Origin: an uncultured Eubacteriales bacterium
GTDB taxonomy: Bacteria > Bacillota > Clostridia > Christensenellales > Aristaeellaceae
Assembly (NCBI GenBank): GCA_902787835.1
Contig: CADAHU010000001.1
Location: forward strand, 1-32,397
Direction of reading: 5' to 3'
Length of the DNA: 32,397 bases
Shown here: positions 26,361 to 32,397 of the stretch, one piece after another
How positions within the stretch are numbered: position 1 is the first letter of the stretch
Layout: each line of letters begins with the position of its first letter
The notes under the pieces: generated by a model
The model's database searches: none
Told to the model about the DNA's origin: nothing
Seen by the model: only the letters and a program-made list of their open reading frames with translations
Translations under genes and position numbers: made by a program

Positions 26361-27134
26361 GTGCAGACCGAACTTTGCGGCGTTTCGCTTCATTATGAGC
26401 AATATGGTCAGGGCGACCGGCAGATCCTGCTGCTCCACGGCTGGGGCTGCTCCATTCAGCATTTTGAGCCCATCGCCCGGGATCTGGCCCGGGATTACCA
26501 TCTGACGGTGATCGATTTTCCGGCCCACGGCCAGTCCTCCAATCCGCCGGAGCCCTGGGGCGTGGGCGATTTTGCCGCTTGCACCCGGGAGCTGGTCGAG
26601 CGGCTGGGCATCGCGCCCTGCGATATCATCGCCCATTCCTTCGGCGGGCGGGTGGCGCTGCATCTGGCGGCCAATCAGCCGCAGCTGGTGCGCCGCCTGG
26701 TGCTTACCGGCTGCGCCGGGATCAAAAAACCCCAGACCGAGGAGCAGAAGAAGCGCTCCGAGCATTATCAGAAGCTCAAACGGCTGTACCAGGGCATTGA
26801 AAAGATCAAGCCGCTGGAGGGCATGGCCCATAAAGGACTTAAGGCGCTTCAGCAAAAATACGGCTCCGCCGATTACAACGCCCTGAGCGATGAGATGAAA
26901 AAGACCTTCGTCAAGGTCATCAGCGAGGATCTTTCGCCTCTGCTGCCGCGAGTCCAGGCCAGCACCCTGCTGGTGTGGGGCGAAAAGGACCAGGATACGC
27001 CGCTGTGGATGGGACAGAAGATGGAAAAGGAAATCCCGGACGCCGGGCTGGTGGTGTTTGAAAACGACGATCATTTTGCCTATCTGCGCCAATGGACGCG
27101 GTTTGTGGCCGTGGTGCGGGCGTTTCTGGTGTAA
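26361..27134 (+). CDS. Alpha/beta hydrolase
   Basis: A 257-residue cytosolic hydrolase. The oxyanion HGWG (26-29) and catalytic triad are intact: Ser93 in AHSFGG, Asp210 in WGEKDQDTP, His238 in NDDHFAYL. A helical cap of about 60 residues lies between strands. The GTG at 26361 follows AAAGGAG by 11 bases. It is 12 bases before the MurF-like gene, so it is probably the first gene of a cell-wall operon. A TATAAC at 26327-26332 could be its -10, without a good -35. The substrate is unknown. Confidence 0.88.
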   Translation: MQTELCGVSLHYEQYGQGDRQILLLHGWGCSIQHFEPIARDLARDYHLTVIDFPAHGQSSNPPEPWGVGDFAACTRELVERLGIAPCDIIAHSFGGRVALHLAANQPQLVRRLVLTGCAGIKKPQTEEQKKRSEHYQKLKRLYQGIEKIKPLEGMAHKGLKALQQKYGSADYNALSDEMKKTFVKVISEDLSPLLPRVQASTLLVWGEKDQDTPLWMGQKMEKEIPDAGLVVFENDDHFAYLRQWTRFVAVVRAFLV

Positions 27135-27146
27135 AGGGAGCAACAG

Positions 27147-28787
27147 ATGAACGTTTGGTATTTGCTTACTGCGATCGGCTCGGCGGCGGGCATGACGCTG
27201 GCCGCGCGGCTGCTGCTGCATTATTTTCAGCTGGAAAGCTACCAGTTTTACGGCTATTTCCGCACCCTGGGGCGGCAATGGAAAAAGGCGCTGCTGCCCG
27301 GCCTTCTGCTGGCTGTCGTTTCGCTGGCCGCCATGCTGGGCCTGTCGCTGCTCTTCGCCAATGCCGATCTGCAGGGACTGGTCAATCTGCTGATGGGGCT
27401 GACCGCGGCTGGGGTGGGCTATTTGCTCCATCGCCGGGCCGTGCGCACGCCGCAAAAAAAGAAGTTTGTGCTCACTGCCCGCATGAAGCGGCTGTATATC
27501 CTGCTGGCCGCGGTGAGCCTTCTTATGATGCTGGTTCCCTTCCTGCTGTGCGGCGCAGGGGCGGTCAATCACGCAGCCATCCCAGGAAAGGTGATCCTGG
27601 CAATGGCCTTTTATCTGCTGCCCATGGCGCTGCTGCCTTGCGTGGTGGCGCTGGCGGCGCTGCTGGCCCTGCCCATCGAGAAAACCATCAACCGCATGTA
27701 CATGCGGGACGCCCAGCGGCGCATGGACGCCCAGCGGGGCCTGATCCGCATCGGCATCACCGGCAGCTATGGCAAAACCAGCGTCAAAAACATCCTGTAT
27801 ACCATCCTGTCCCAGAAATACAACGTGCTGTCCACTCCGGCCAGCTTCAATACGCCCATGGGCCTGACCCGGGTGATCCGGGAGCGGCTGGAGCCCGCGC
27901 ATCAGATCTTCCTGGCGGAGATGGGCGCGCGGCATCGGCAGGATATCAAGGAGCTGACCGATTTTATCCATCCCACCATCGGCGTGCTGACCTCGGTGGG
28001 CCCGCAGCACCTGGACACCTTCAAGACGCTGCAGAACATCATCGATACCAAGTATGATCTGATCCGCGCCCTGCCGGCCGACGGCCTGGCGGTGTTCAGC
28101 GATGACGGCGGCATCTGCGCCGAGCTGTACGATAAAACGCAGGGCGTTCCCAAGCGCATCGTCAATCGGCAGGGCGGCGACGCCTGGGCGGAGGAGATCC
28201 AGGTAACGGCCCAGGGCAGCAGCTTCAAACTGTGCTTTTCCGATGGCGAAAAGGTTTCCTGCCAGACCCGCATGCTAGGATCGCACAACATCAGCAATAT
28301 CCTGCTGGCCTGCGCCGTGGCCCGGCATCTGGGGCTCTCCGCCGCGCAGATCCAGCGGGGCATCGGCCAGCTGCAGCCGGTGGAGCATCGCCTGCAGCTG
28401 CTGCCCAGCGCCGGCGGCGTAACGGTGATCGACGATGCCTTCAACAGCAACCCCTCCGGCGCCCGGGCGGCGCTGGATGTGCTCAGCCGCTTTCCCGGCC
28501 GGCGCATCATCGTAACGCCCGGCATGGTGGAGCTGGGGGAAAAGGAAGCGGAGTTCAACCGGGAGTTTGGCCGGGAGATGGCCAGCGCGGCGGATGTGTG
28601 CGTATTGATCGGCAGGCGGCACACCCAGCCCATCCAGGAGGGGCTGCTGGCGGCCGGCTATCCCGCCGCGGATATCCATGCTTTTTCCAGCCTGAACGAG
28701 GCCACGGGGTGGCTTTCGGGCTTTATGCGGGCAGGGGATTTTATCCTGTATGAAAACGATCTGCCCGACCATTATTCCGAGAACTGA
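27147..28787 (+). CDS. MurF-like Mur ligase with N-terminal membrane domain
   Basis: A 546-residue protein. The first ~180 residues hold about five hydrophobic segments (4-25, 49-69, 76-94, 115-136, 147-175). A Mur ligase catalytic core follows: ATP loop GITGSYGKTSVKN (near 203), FNTPMGLTRVI, LAEMGARHRQDI, GVLTSVGPQHLDTF, GSHNISNILLA, EHRLQ and DDAFNSNPSGARAAL. These match MurF, which adds D-Ala-D-Ala to the UDP-MurNAc peptide. Position directly before ddl, 14 bases apart, supports that role. Classic MurF is soluble and about 450 residues long with an N-terminal UDP-binding domain; here that domain appears to be replaced by membrane helices. It may therefore act on a lipid-linked or different substrate. 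Confidence 0.87.
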   Translation: MNVWYLLTAIGSAAGMTLAARLLLHYFQLESYQFYGYFRTLGRQWKKALLPGLLLAVVSLAAMLGLSLLFANADLQGLVNLLMGLTAAGVGYLLHRRAVRTPQKKKFVLTARMKRLYILLAAVSLLMMLVPFLLCGAGAVNHAAIPGKVILAMAFYLLPMALLPCVVALAALLALPIEKTINRMYMRDAQRRMDAQRGLIRIGITGSYGKTSVKNILYTILSQKYNVLSTPASFNTPMGLTRVIRERLEPAHQIFLAEMGARHRQDIKELTDFIHPTIGVLTSVGPQHLDTFKTLQNIIDTKYDLIRALPADGLAVFSDDGGICAELYDKTQGVPKRIVNRQGGDAWAEEIQVTAQGSSFKLCFSDGEKVSCQTRMLGSHNISNILLACAVARHLGLSAAQIQRGIGQLQPVEHRLQLLPSAGGVTVIDDAFNSNPSGARAALDVLSRFPGRRIIVTPGMVELGEKEAEFNREFGREMASAADVCVLIGRRHTQPIQEGLLAAGYPAADIHAFSSLNEATGWLSGFMRAGDFILYENDLPDHYSEN

Positions 28788-28801
28788 TCAGGAGGCGCAA
28801 T

Positions 28802-29998
28802 ATGGCAAAAATTCAACTGGGCGTGATCTTCGGCAGCCGCAGCTGCGAGCACGAGGTTTCCATCATCAGCGGCGTGCAGCTGGCGCGCTCCGCCGATAAA
28901 AACAAGTATGATATCTGGCCCATCTATATTGCCCGGGACGGACGCTGGTATACCGGCGAAAAACTGCTGGATATCCATACCTACACGCCCTTTGATCCCT
29001 ACGCCAAGGGCATTACCCGGGTCACGCTGGATATGACGGCGGGCAGCGGCGCGCTGATCAGCTATGAGCAGGAAAAGGGCCTCTTTGCCAAGGGCGTGGT
29101 GCCTGTGACCGTGGCCAAGCTGGATTGCGTGATCCCGGTCATGCACGGCCTGCACGGCGAGGACGGCACCCTGCAGGGGCTGCTGGAGCTGGCCAATATC
29201 CCGTACTCCTCCACCGGCGTGGCGGGCAGCGCCGTGGGCATGGATAAAATCATGATGAAGCAGGTGTTCCGGGGCATGGGCTTCCCGGTATTGCCCGATC
29301 TGTTTGCGCTGCGCAGCGAATGGCGCGCCGATCCCGAGGCGGTGATTGCTCGGGTGGAGGAAAAGCTGCCCTATCCCGTGTTCTGCAAGCCCAGCTGTCT
29401 GGGCAGCTCCATCGGCGTCAGCCGCGCGGACGACCGGGAGAGCCTGCGGGAGGCGCTGGATCTGGCCTTTACCTACGACCGCCGGGTACTGATCGAACAG
29501 GGCCTGGATCATCCCATCGAGGTCAATTGCTCTGTATTGGGCTTTGACGGCGAGATGAAAACCTCCGTCACCGAGATGCCTACCACCTCTGGCGGCGATC
29601 TGCTGGATTTTGCCGATAAGTACCTGGCCGGCAGCGGAAGCAAGGGCATGGCCAGCCTCAAGCGCGTGATGCCGGCGCCCGTGGGCGATCAGCTGATCGG
29701 CCGCATCGAGGAGCTGAGCCGGCAGATATTCCGTGCCCTGGATTGCAAGGGCGTGGTGCGCATCGATTATATGCTCACCAAATCGGATGAGATCTATATT
29801 ACGGAGATCAATACCATCCCCGGCTCCATGGCCTTCTACCTTTGGCAGCAAAGCGGCTTGCCCTATGCCGGCCTGATCGATAAGCTGGTGGAATACGCCA
29901 ACCGCGCATATGCCGAGAAGAACGAGAGCAACTACGCTTATACCAGCGATATCCTGAGCGGCGTGGTGTTGGGCGGCAAAAAGGGCGGCAAGCTGTGA
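28802..29998 (+). CDS. ddl: D-alanine--D-alanine ligase
   Basis: A 398-residue ATP-grasp enzyme making the D-Ala-D-Ala dipeptide for peptidoglycan. Seen: GVIFGSRSCEHEVSIISG (7-24), VMHGLHGEDGTLQGLLEL, GSAVGMDKIMMKQVF, the ATP-site CKPSCLGSSIGVS, and the metal-binding ITEINTIPGSMAFYLW. The overall pattern is that of clostridial Ddl, and I see nothing pointing to a D-Ala-D-Lac (Van) ligase. At 398 residues it is longer than E. coli DdlB (306), as in many Firmicutes. ATG 28802 has AGGAGG 6 bases upstream. A large structured repeat begins about 15 bases after the stop. Confidence 0.96.
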   Translation: MAKIQLGVIFGSRSCEHEVSIISGVQLARSADKNKYDIWPIYIARDGRWYTGEKLLDIHTYTPFDPYAKGITRVTLDMTAGSGALISYEQEKGLFAKGVVPVTVAKLDCVIPVMHGLHGEDGTLQGLLELANIPYSSTGVAGSAVGMDKIMMKQVFRGMGFPVLPDLFALRSEWRADPEAVIARVEEKLPYPVFCKPSCLGSSIGVSRADDRESLREALDLAFTYDRRVLIEQGLDHPIEVNCSVLGFDGEMKTSVTEMPTTSGGDLLDFADKYLAGSGSKGMASLKRVMPAPVGDQLIGRIEELSRQIFRALDCKGVVRIDYMLTKSDEIYITEINTIPGSMAFYLWQQSGLPYAGLIDKLVEYANRAYAEKNESNYAYTSDILSGVVLGGKKGGKL

Positions 29999-30013
29999 GC
30001 GACTGATAACAGC

Positions 30014-30430
30014 AAATTGGGATTTGGCGGGGAAGGGGGTACGCTTAGAGGCCTCCGCGGCCTCGAGCTCTGCGCCAAAGGACCTTCGGTCCGGGGCCTT
30101 CCGGCCCGCTTTTCGCTGAAAACCATCCCAAGGGATGCTTTTCCGGGCGCTCAAAACCCTCTGGACTCCCAACGGGCGATGGAGCAAAAGGAAGAAACCA
30201 AATTTGTTTCCGCCAGCTTGGTTAAGACGCCAAGCGAGTTCCCGGGCAAAAAGAACAAAGGGAAAATTCCTGAAAAATGAGCTTGTTCATTTTTCAGGAA
30301 TTTTCCCTTTGTTCAGCGGTGCGCTTTGCGCACCGCGCGGCCAGCGAAGCTGGCCTTGTCCGGGGCCTTCCGGCCCGCCCTCTGAAAATCGGCCCAAGGG
30401 CAGGTTTTCCGGGCGCTACGGGCCCGGGAA
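30014..30430 (+). repeat. Structured intergenic repeat element, copy A
   Basis: Non-coding element downstream of ddl that aligns along most of its length with copy B (from 32069). In order it holds: a G/T-rich lead-in; a hairpin GAGGCC-TCCGC-GGCCTC (30048-30064); a block of short GC hairpins with TTC loops (30079-30106); CATCCC-AA-GGGATG (30124-30137); GCTTGG...CCAAGC (30216-30234); the long 62-nt hairpin (30253-30314); GCGGTGCGC-TTT-GCGCACCGC (30316-30336); GGCCAGC-GAA-GCTGGCC (30339-30355); and a second partial run of the TCCGGGGCC...CCGGGCGCT module (30359-30416). Open frames across it run through the hairpins and have no ribosome sites. Function unknown. Confidence 0.88.
30253..30314 (+). 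repeat. 28-bp perfect inverted repeat (long hairpin of copy A)
   Basis: Arms 30253-30280 and 30287-30314 are exact reverse complements; the six-base loop is GCTTGT. No T run follows, so it is not a classic terminator. It is the positional equivalent of the hairpin at 32301-32362. Confidence 0.95.
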
Positions 30431-30563
30431 CGGTGACAGGCGTAAAACCAGTTGGCGGAAATCCCCGCAACAGGAGCGGCGACAAACGCAGCATTCTTCG
30501 GTTCATTCTTGGGCTCCAAGAAGGAACGCCCCCGTTCGTACCCCTTCCCCGTCAAATTCCCGT
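30431..30563. other. Spacer with two small hairpins
   Basis: Between repeat copy A and the DUF3343 gene. It contains TTCTTGG-GCT-CCAAGAA (30506-30522) and GAACG-CCCC-CGTTC (30524-30537). These may end the minus-strand DUF3343 transcript, but neither has a T run. I see no gene here. Confidence 0.5.
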
Positions 30564-30836
30564 TTATAACAGCGGCGTCACCACAGGCCGACCGCTGCCC
30601 CGGCGCTCCACGCTGTAAAAGCCGATCAGGTTGCCCGGACGGGCGGTGCGGTAAACCTGGCGCACTGCGGCGGCGTCCTTCAGATCGAAGCGTACGCTGA
30701 GCCCGCAGCCCACCGATACGTCCCGGGGCGTGGAGATCACCTGGGAGCGGATGCCCGCGCGGCGCAGCGCCGCCTCAAACCGCATTACCTGCTGCCGGGA
30801 CCGAAAGGAACCGATGCCGAATATTTCCTGCTGCAT
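30564..30836 (-). CDS. DUF3343 protein (putative Se/S carrier-like)
   Basis: A 90-residue protein matching the small DUF3343 family: an N-terminal GIGSFRSRQQVMRFEAALRRAGI segment, a cysteine in VGCGLSVRF (Cys44), and a C-terminal GFYSV. The family is annotated as a putative selenium/sulfur carrier-like protein and is often found with YedF/SirA-like proteins and class-V aminotransferases. GGAGG lies 9 bases before the ATG at complement(30834..30836); a nearer ATG is out of frame. It diverges from the aminotransferase gene across a 73-base gap. The function is association-based, not demonstrated. Confidence 0.82.
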   Translation of the reverse strand: MQQEIFGIGSFRSRQQVMRFEAALRRAGIRSQVISTPRDVSVGCGLSVRFDLKDAAAVRQVYRTARPGNLIGFYSVERRGSGRPVVTPLL

Positions 30837-30856
30837 GGTGCATGACCTCCCTTATT

Positions 30857-30878
30857 GCGTCATAACATGATATGACGC
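30857..30878. promoter_or_regulatory. 22-bp inverted repeat, candidate operator
   Basis: GCGTCATA and TATGACGC are exact reverse complements separated by ACATGA. It sits centrally in the 73-base gap between the divergent DUF3343 and aminotransferase genes, where a dimeric regulator could control both. No strong -35/-10 pair is evident in the gap. Confidence 0.6.
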
Positions 30879-30909
30879 GCGGGGCAGCCGCGTGCGGGAG
30901 GAAGCAAGG

Positions 30910-32037
30910 ATGATCTATTTGGATAACGCGGCCACCAGCTGGCCCAAACCGCCCCAGGTGGCCAGGGCGATGGCCGGCGTCCTTAATCAGCCCTTCGGCA
31001 ATCCGGGCCGCGGCGGGCACAGCGCCTCTCTGCGCTCTGGCAGAACGGTGGATGCCTGCCGAGAAACGCTGGCGGAATACCTGGGCGCAGCGCCGGAACG
31101 GATCATCTTTACGCTGAATTGCACCGATGCGCTCAATATGGCCATCCGAGGCAGCCTGCGCCGGGGCGATCACGTGCTGGTGACCCACGACGCGCATAAC
31201 GCCGTGATGCGGCCCCTGGCCGGGCTGGAGCAGCGCGGGGAAATCACCCTGAGCGTGCTGCGGGCCGGGCCGGATGGGATCATTCCGCCCGAGGCGATCG
31301 ACGAGGCCGTACAGCCGGCCACCAGCCTGTGCGTGCTGACCCACGCCAGCAACGTGACCGGCACCCTGCAGGACGCGCGGGCGCTGACTGCGGCTGCCCA
31401 CCGCTTTGGCCTGCCCGTGCTGCTGGATGCCGCGCAAACGGCGGGGATCGAGGATCTGCGCGGGATCGGCGCGGATATGATCGCAATGCCGGGGCATAAG
31501 GGGTTGCTGGGGCCCATGGGGACGGGCGTGCTCTGCCTCGGGGAGCATGTGGAGCTGCGCCCGCTGCGGGAGGGTGGCACAGGCTCAGCCAGCGAGAGCG
31601 TGCATCAGCCGGAAATGCTGCCGGACCGCCTGGAAAGCGGAACATTGCAGCTGCCCGTCCTTGCGGGGCTGCTCCAGGGCGTGCGCTTTGCCAGGGCCAA
31701 CGGCTCCGCCATCCGGGAATATGAAAACTATCTGATCAATTTGCTGCGGAAGCGGCTGGCTGCGCTGCCAGGCGTAACGGTGTACGGCAGCGCCGATGCG
31801 CCGCACGTGGGCGTGCTGAGCTTCAATCTGCCGGGCATGGAATGCGCGGAGGCTGCCGACCGCCTGGACGCGCTGGGCTTTTGCCTGCGCGGCGGGCTGC
31901 ACTGCGCGCCTTGCATGCACCGCTGGCTTGGCACCCAGGGCACTGTGCGCGCCAGCGTGGGGCCCTATTCCACCGAGGCGGAGATCAACGCCCTGGCCGA
32001 CGCGGTGGCAAAAATCCTGAAGGAGAGAGAAAGCTGA
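30910..32037 (+). CDS. Cysteine-desulfurase-family class-V aminotransferase
   Basis: A 375-residue PLP enzyme of the family that begins YLDNAATSWPKPPxV. Seen: TLNCTDALNMAIRGSL, HASNVTGT, the PLP-phosphate aspartate in LLDAAQ (Asp173), the Schiff-base lysine in GHKGLLGP (Lys197), LESGTLQLP and the C-terminal GLHCAPCMHRWLGT with Cys332. Relatives release sulfur or selenium from cysteine or selenocysteine. Its divergent DUF3343 partner suggests a selenium- or sulfur-transfer role, but selD and yedF are not in view. ATG 30910 follows GGAGG by 8 bases; an in-frame GTG at 30892 is less likely. Confidence 0.93.
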   Translation: MIYLDNAATSWPKPPQVARAMAGVLNQPFGNPGRGGHSASLRSGRTVDACRETLAEYLGAAPERIIFTLNCTDALNMAIRGSLRRGDHVLVTHDAHNAVMRPLAGLEQRGEITLSVLRAGPDGIIPPEAIDEAVQPATSLCVLTHASNVTGTLQDARALTAAAHRFGLPVLLDAAQTAGIEDLRGIGADMIAMPGHKGLLGPMGTGVLCLGEHVELRPLREGGTGSASESVHQPEMLPDRLESGTLQLPVLAGLLQGVRFARANGSAIREYENYLINLLRKRLAALPGVTVYGSADAPHVGVLSFNLPGMECAEAADRLDALGFCLRGGLHCAPCMHRWLGTQGTVRASVGPYSTEAEINALADAVAKILKERES

Positions 32038-32068
32038 TACCGGTGTTTAATAGGATAAAGGTATTTGT

Positions 32069-32397
32069 AAATTGGGGTTTGACGGGGATAACGCTGGGCG
32101 CTCCGCGCGCCCAGTCCGGGGCCTTCCGGCCCGCTCTCAGCTGAAAACCATCCCAAGGGATGCTTTTCCGGGCGCTTCGAGCCCTGCGCCAAAGGACCTT
32201 CGGCCCTCTGGACTCCTAACGGGCGAACTAACTTGAATTGAAGAACAAACTCGTTTCCGCCAGCTTGGTTTAAGTCGCCAAGCGAGTTCCCGGACAATCA
32301 GAACACAGAAAAAATCCAGCAAAACCAAGCTTGCTCGGTTTTGCTGGATTTTTTCTGTGTTCAGCGGTGCGCTTTGCGCACCGCGCGGCCAGCGAAG
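32069..32397 (+). repeat. Structured intergenic repeat element, copy B (cut by window end)
   Basis: Begins 31 bases after the aminotransferase stop, in the same orientation to its upstream gene as copy A. It holds the hairpin CTGGGCGC-TCCGC-GCGCCCAG (32094-32114), the TCCGGGGCC...CCGGGCGCT module (32115-32175), a CTGCGCCAAAGGACCTTCGG block that lies before the module in copy A but after it here, GCTTGG...CCAAGC (32263-32282), the long hairpin (32301-32362), and 35 bases (32363-32397) identical to 30315-30349 of copy A. The stretch 32038-32068 shows nothing. Confidence 0.88.
32301..32362 (+). repeat. 26-bp perfect inverted repeat (long hairpin of copy B)
   Basis: Arms 32301-32326 and 32337-32362 are exact reverse complements around a 10-base loop containing AGCTTGC. 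It is 62 nt in total, the same span as the hairpin at 30253-30314, with different stem sequence. Confidence 0.95.

Noticed and set aside
28802..29998. Vancomycin-resistance-type D-Ala-D-Lac ligase
   Set aside because: There are no vanH, vanX or regulator genes, and the motifs fit clostridial Ddl.
30253..30314. Ordinary rho-independent terminator
   Set aside because: The stem is far longer than usual and is followed by AGCGGTGCGC, not a T run.
30017..30618. Several short open frames across the repeat region, with peptides such as GPSVRGLPAR
   Set aside because: They run through perfect hairpins, lack ribosome sites, and similar peptides arise from both copies only because the DNA repeat is translated.
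30014..32397. Possible CRISPR array
   Set aside because: The repeats are long, structured and only two in number, with a gene between them; there are no regular spacers.

Overview
This is a GC-rich bacterial window of mostly housekeeping genes with one accessory operon and two copies of an unusual intergenic repeat. Gene content points to a gut-type member of the Clostridia (Christensenellales or Oscillospirales would fit). The pointers are a CotH-kinase protein, an RNase PH-RdgB fusion, a membrane MurF-like ligase beside Ddl, a DUF3343 protein beside a cysteine-desulfurase-family enzyme, sigma-A promoters with 17-bp spacers, and a Gram-positive-type LexA box at uvrB. This placement is inferred from gene content; there is no rRNA or marker phylogeny in the window.

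Layout. 1-2154 (minus): glycogen phosphorylase, cut by the window edge. 2341-4035: secreted CotH-like protein. 4130-8284: an operon of RNase PH-RdgB fusion, YfcE-like phosphodiesterase, a small membrane-anchored protein and an ABC exporter, with a good promoter and a terminator. 8318-13260: the accessory operon, three genes joined by ATGA overlaps. They encode a two-TM K+ channel with Rossmann (RCK-like) domains and a C-terminal RyR-like domain, a paralogous TM/two-Rossmann/RyR-like protein without the channel filter, and a TIR-TM-Sel1-repeat protein. 13259-15277 (minus): uvrB with a candidate SOS box. 15518-16771: murA. 16891-21177: a 1428-aa secreted repeat protein behind a full-consensus promoter. 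21284-23824 (minus): an ABC importer (ATPase, permease, binding protein). 23916-25637 (minus): ackA-rnhA. 25831-26304: GNAT acetyltransferase. 26361-29998: alpha/beta hydrolase, MurF-like ligase and D-Ala-D-Ala ligase. 30564-30836 (minus) and 30910-32037 (plus): divergent DUF3343 protein and class-V aminotransferase, separated by a perfect inverted repeat.

Two things stand out. First, the channel/Rossmann-RyR/TIR-Sel1 operon looks like a self-contained signalling or defence cassette. A TIR enzyme could act on NAD, and two membrane proteins with nucleotide-binding folds and RyR-like domains could respond by changing ion flux; this function is inference. Second, about 15 and 31 bases after ddl and after the aminotransferase lie two copies of a roughly 330-base non-coding element. 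Each contains a 62-nt hairpin. Nine of 26 paired positions differ between the copies, yet both stems are perfect and share an AGCTTG loop core. That is direct evidence for selection on, or a mechanism maintaining, the folded structure.

Cell-wall precursor synthesis (murA, MurF-like, ddl), DNA repair and nucleotide sanitation (uvrB, rdgB, rnhA) and energy/carbon storage (glgP, ackA) make up the rest. No tRNA, rRNA, CRISPR array, transposase or phage gene was seen.
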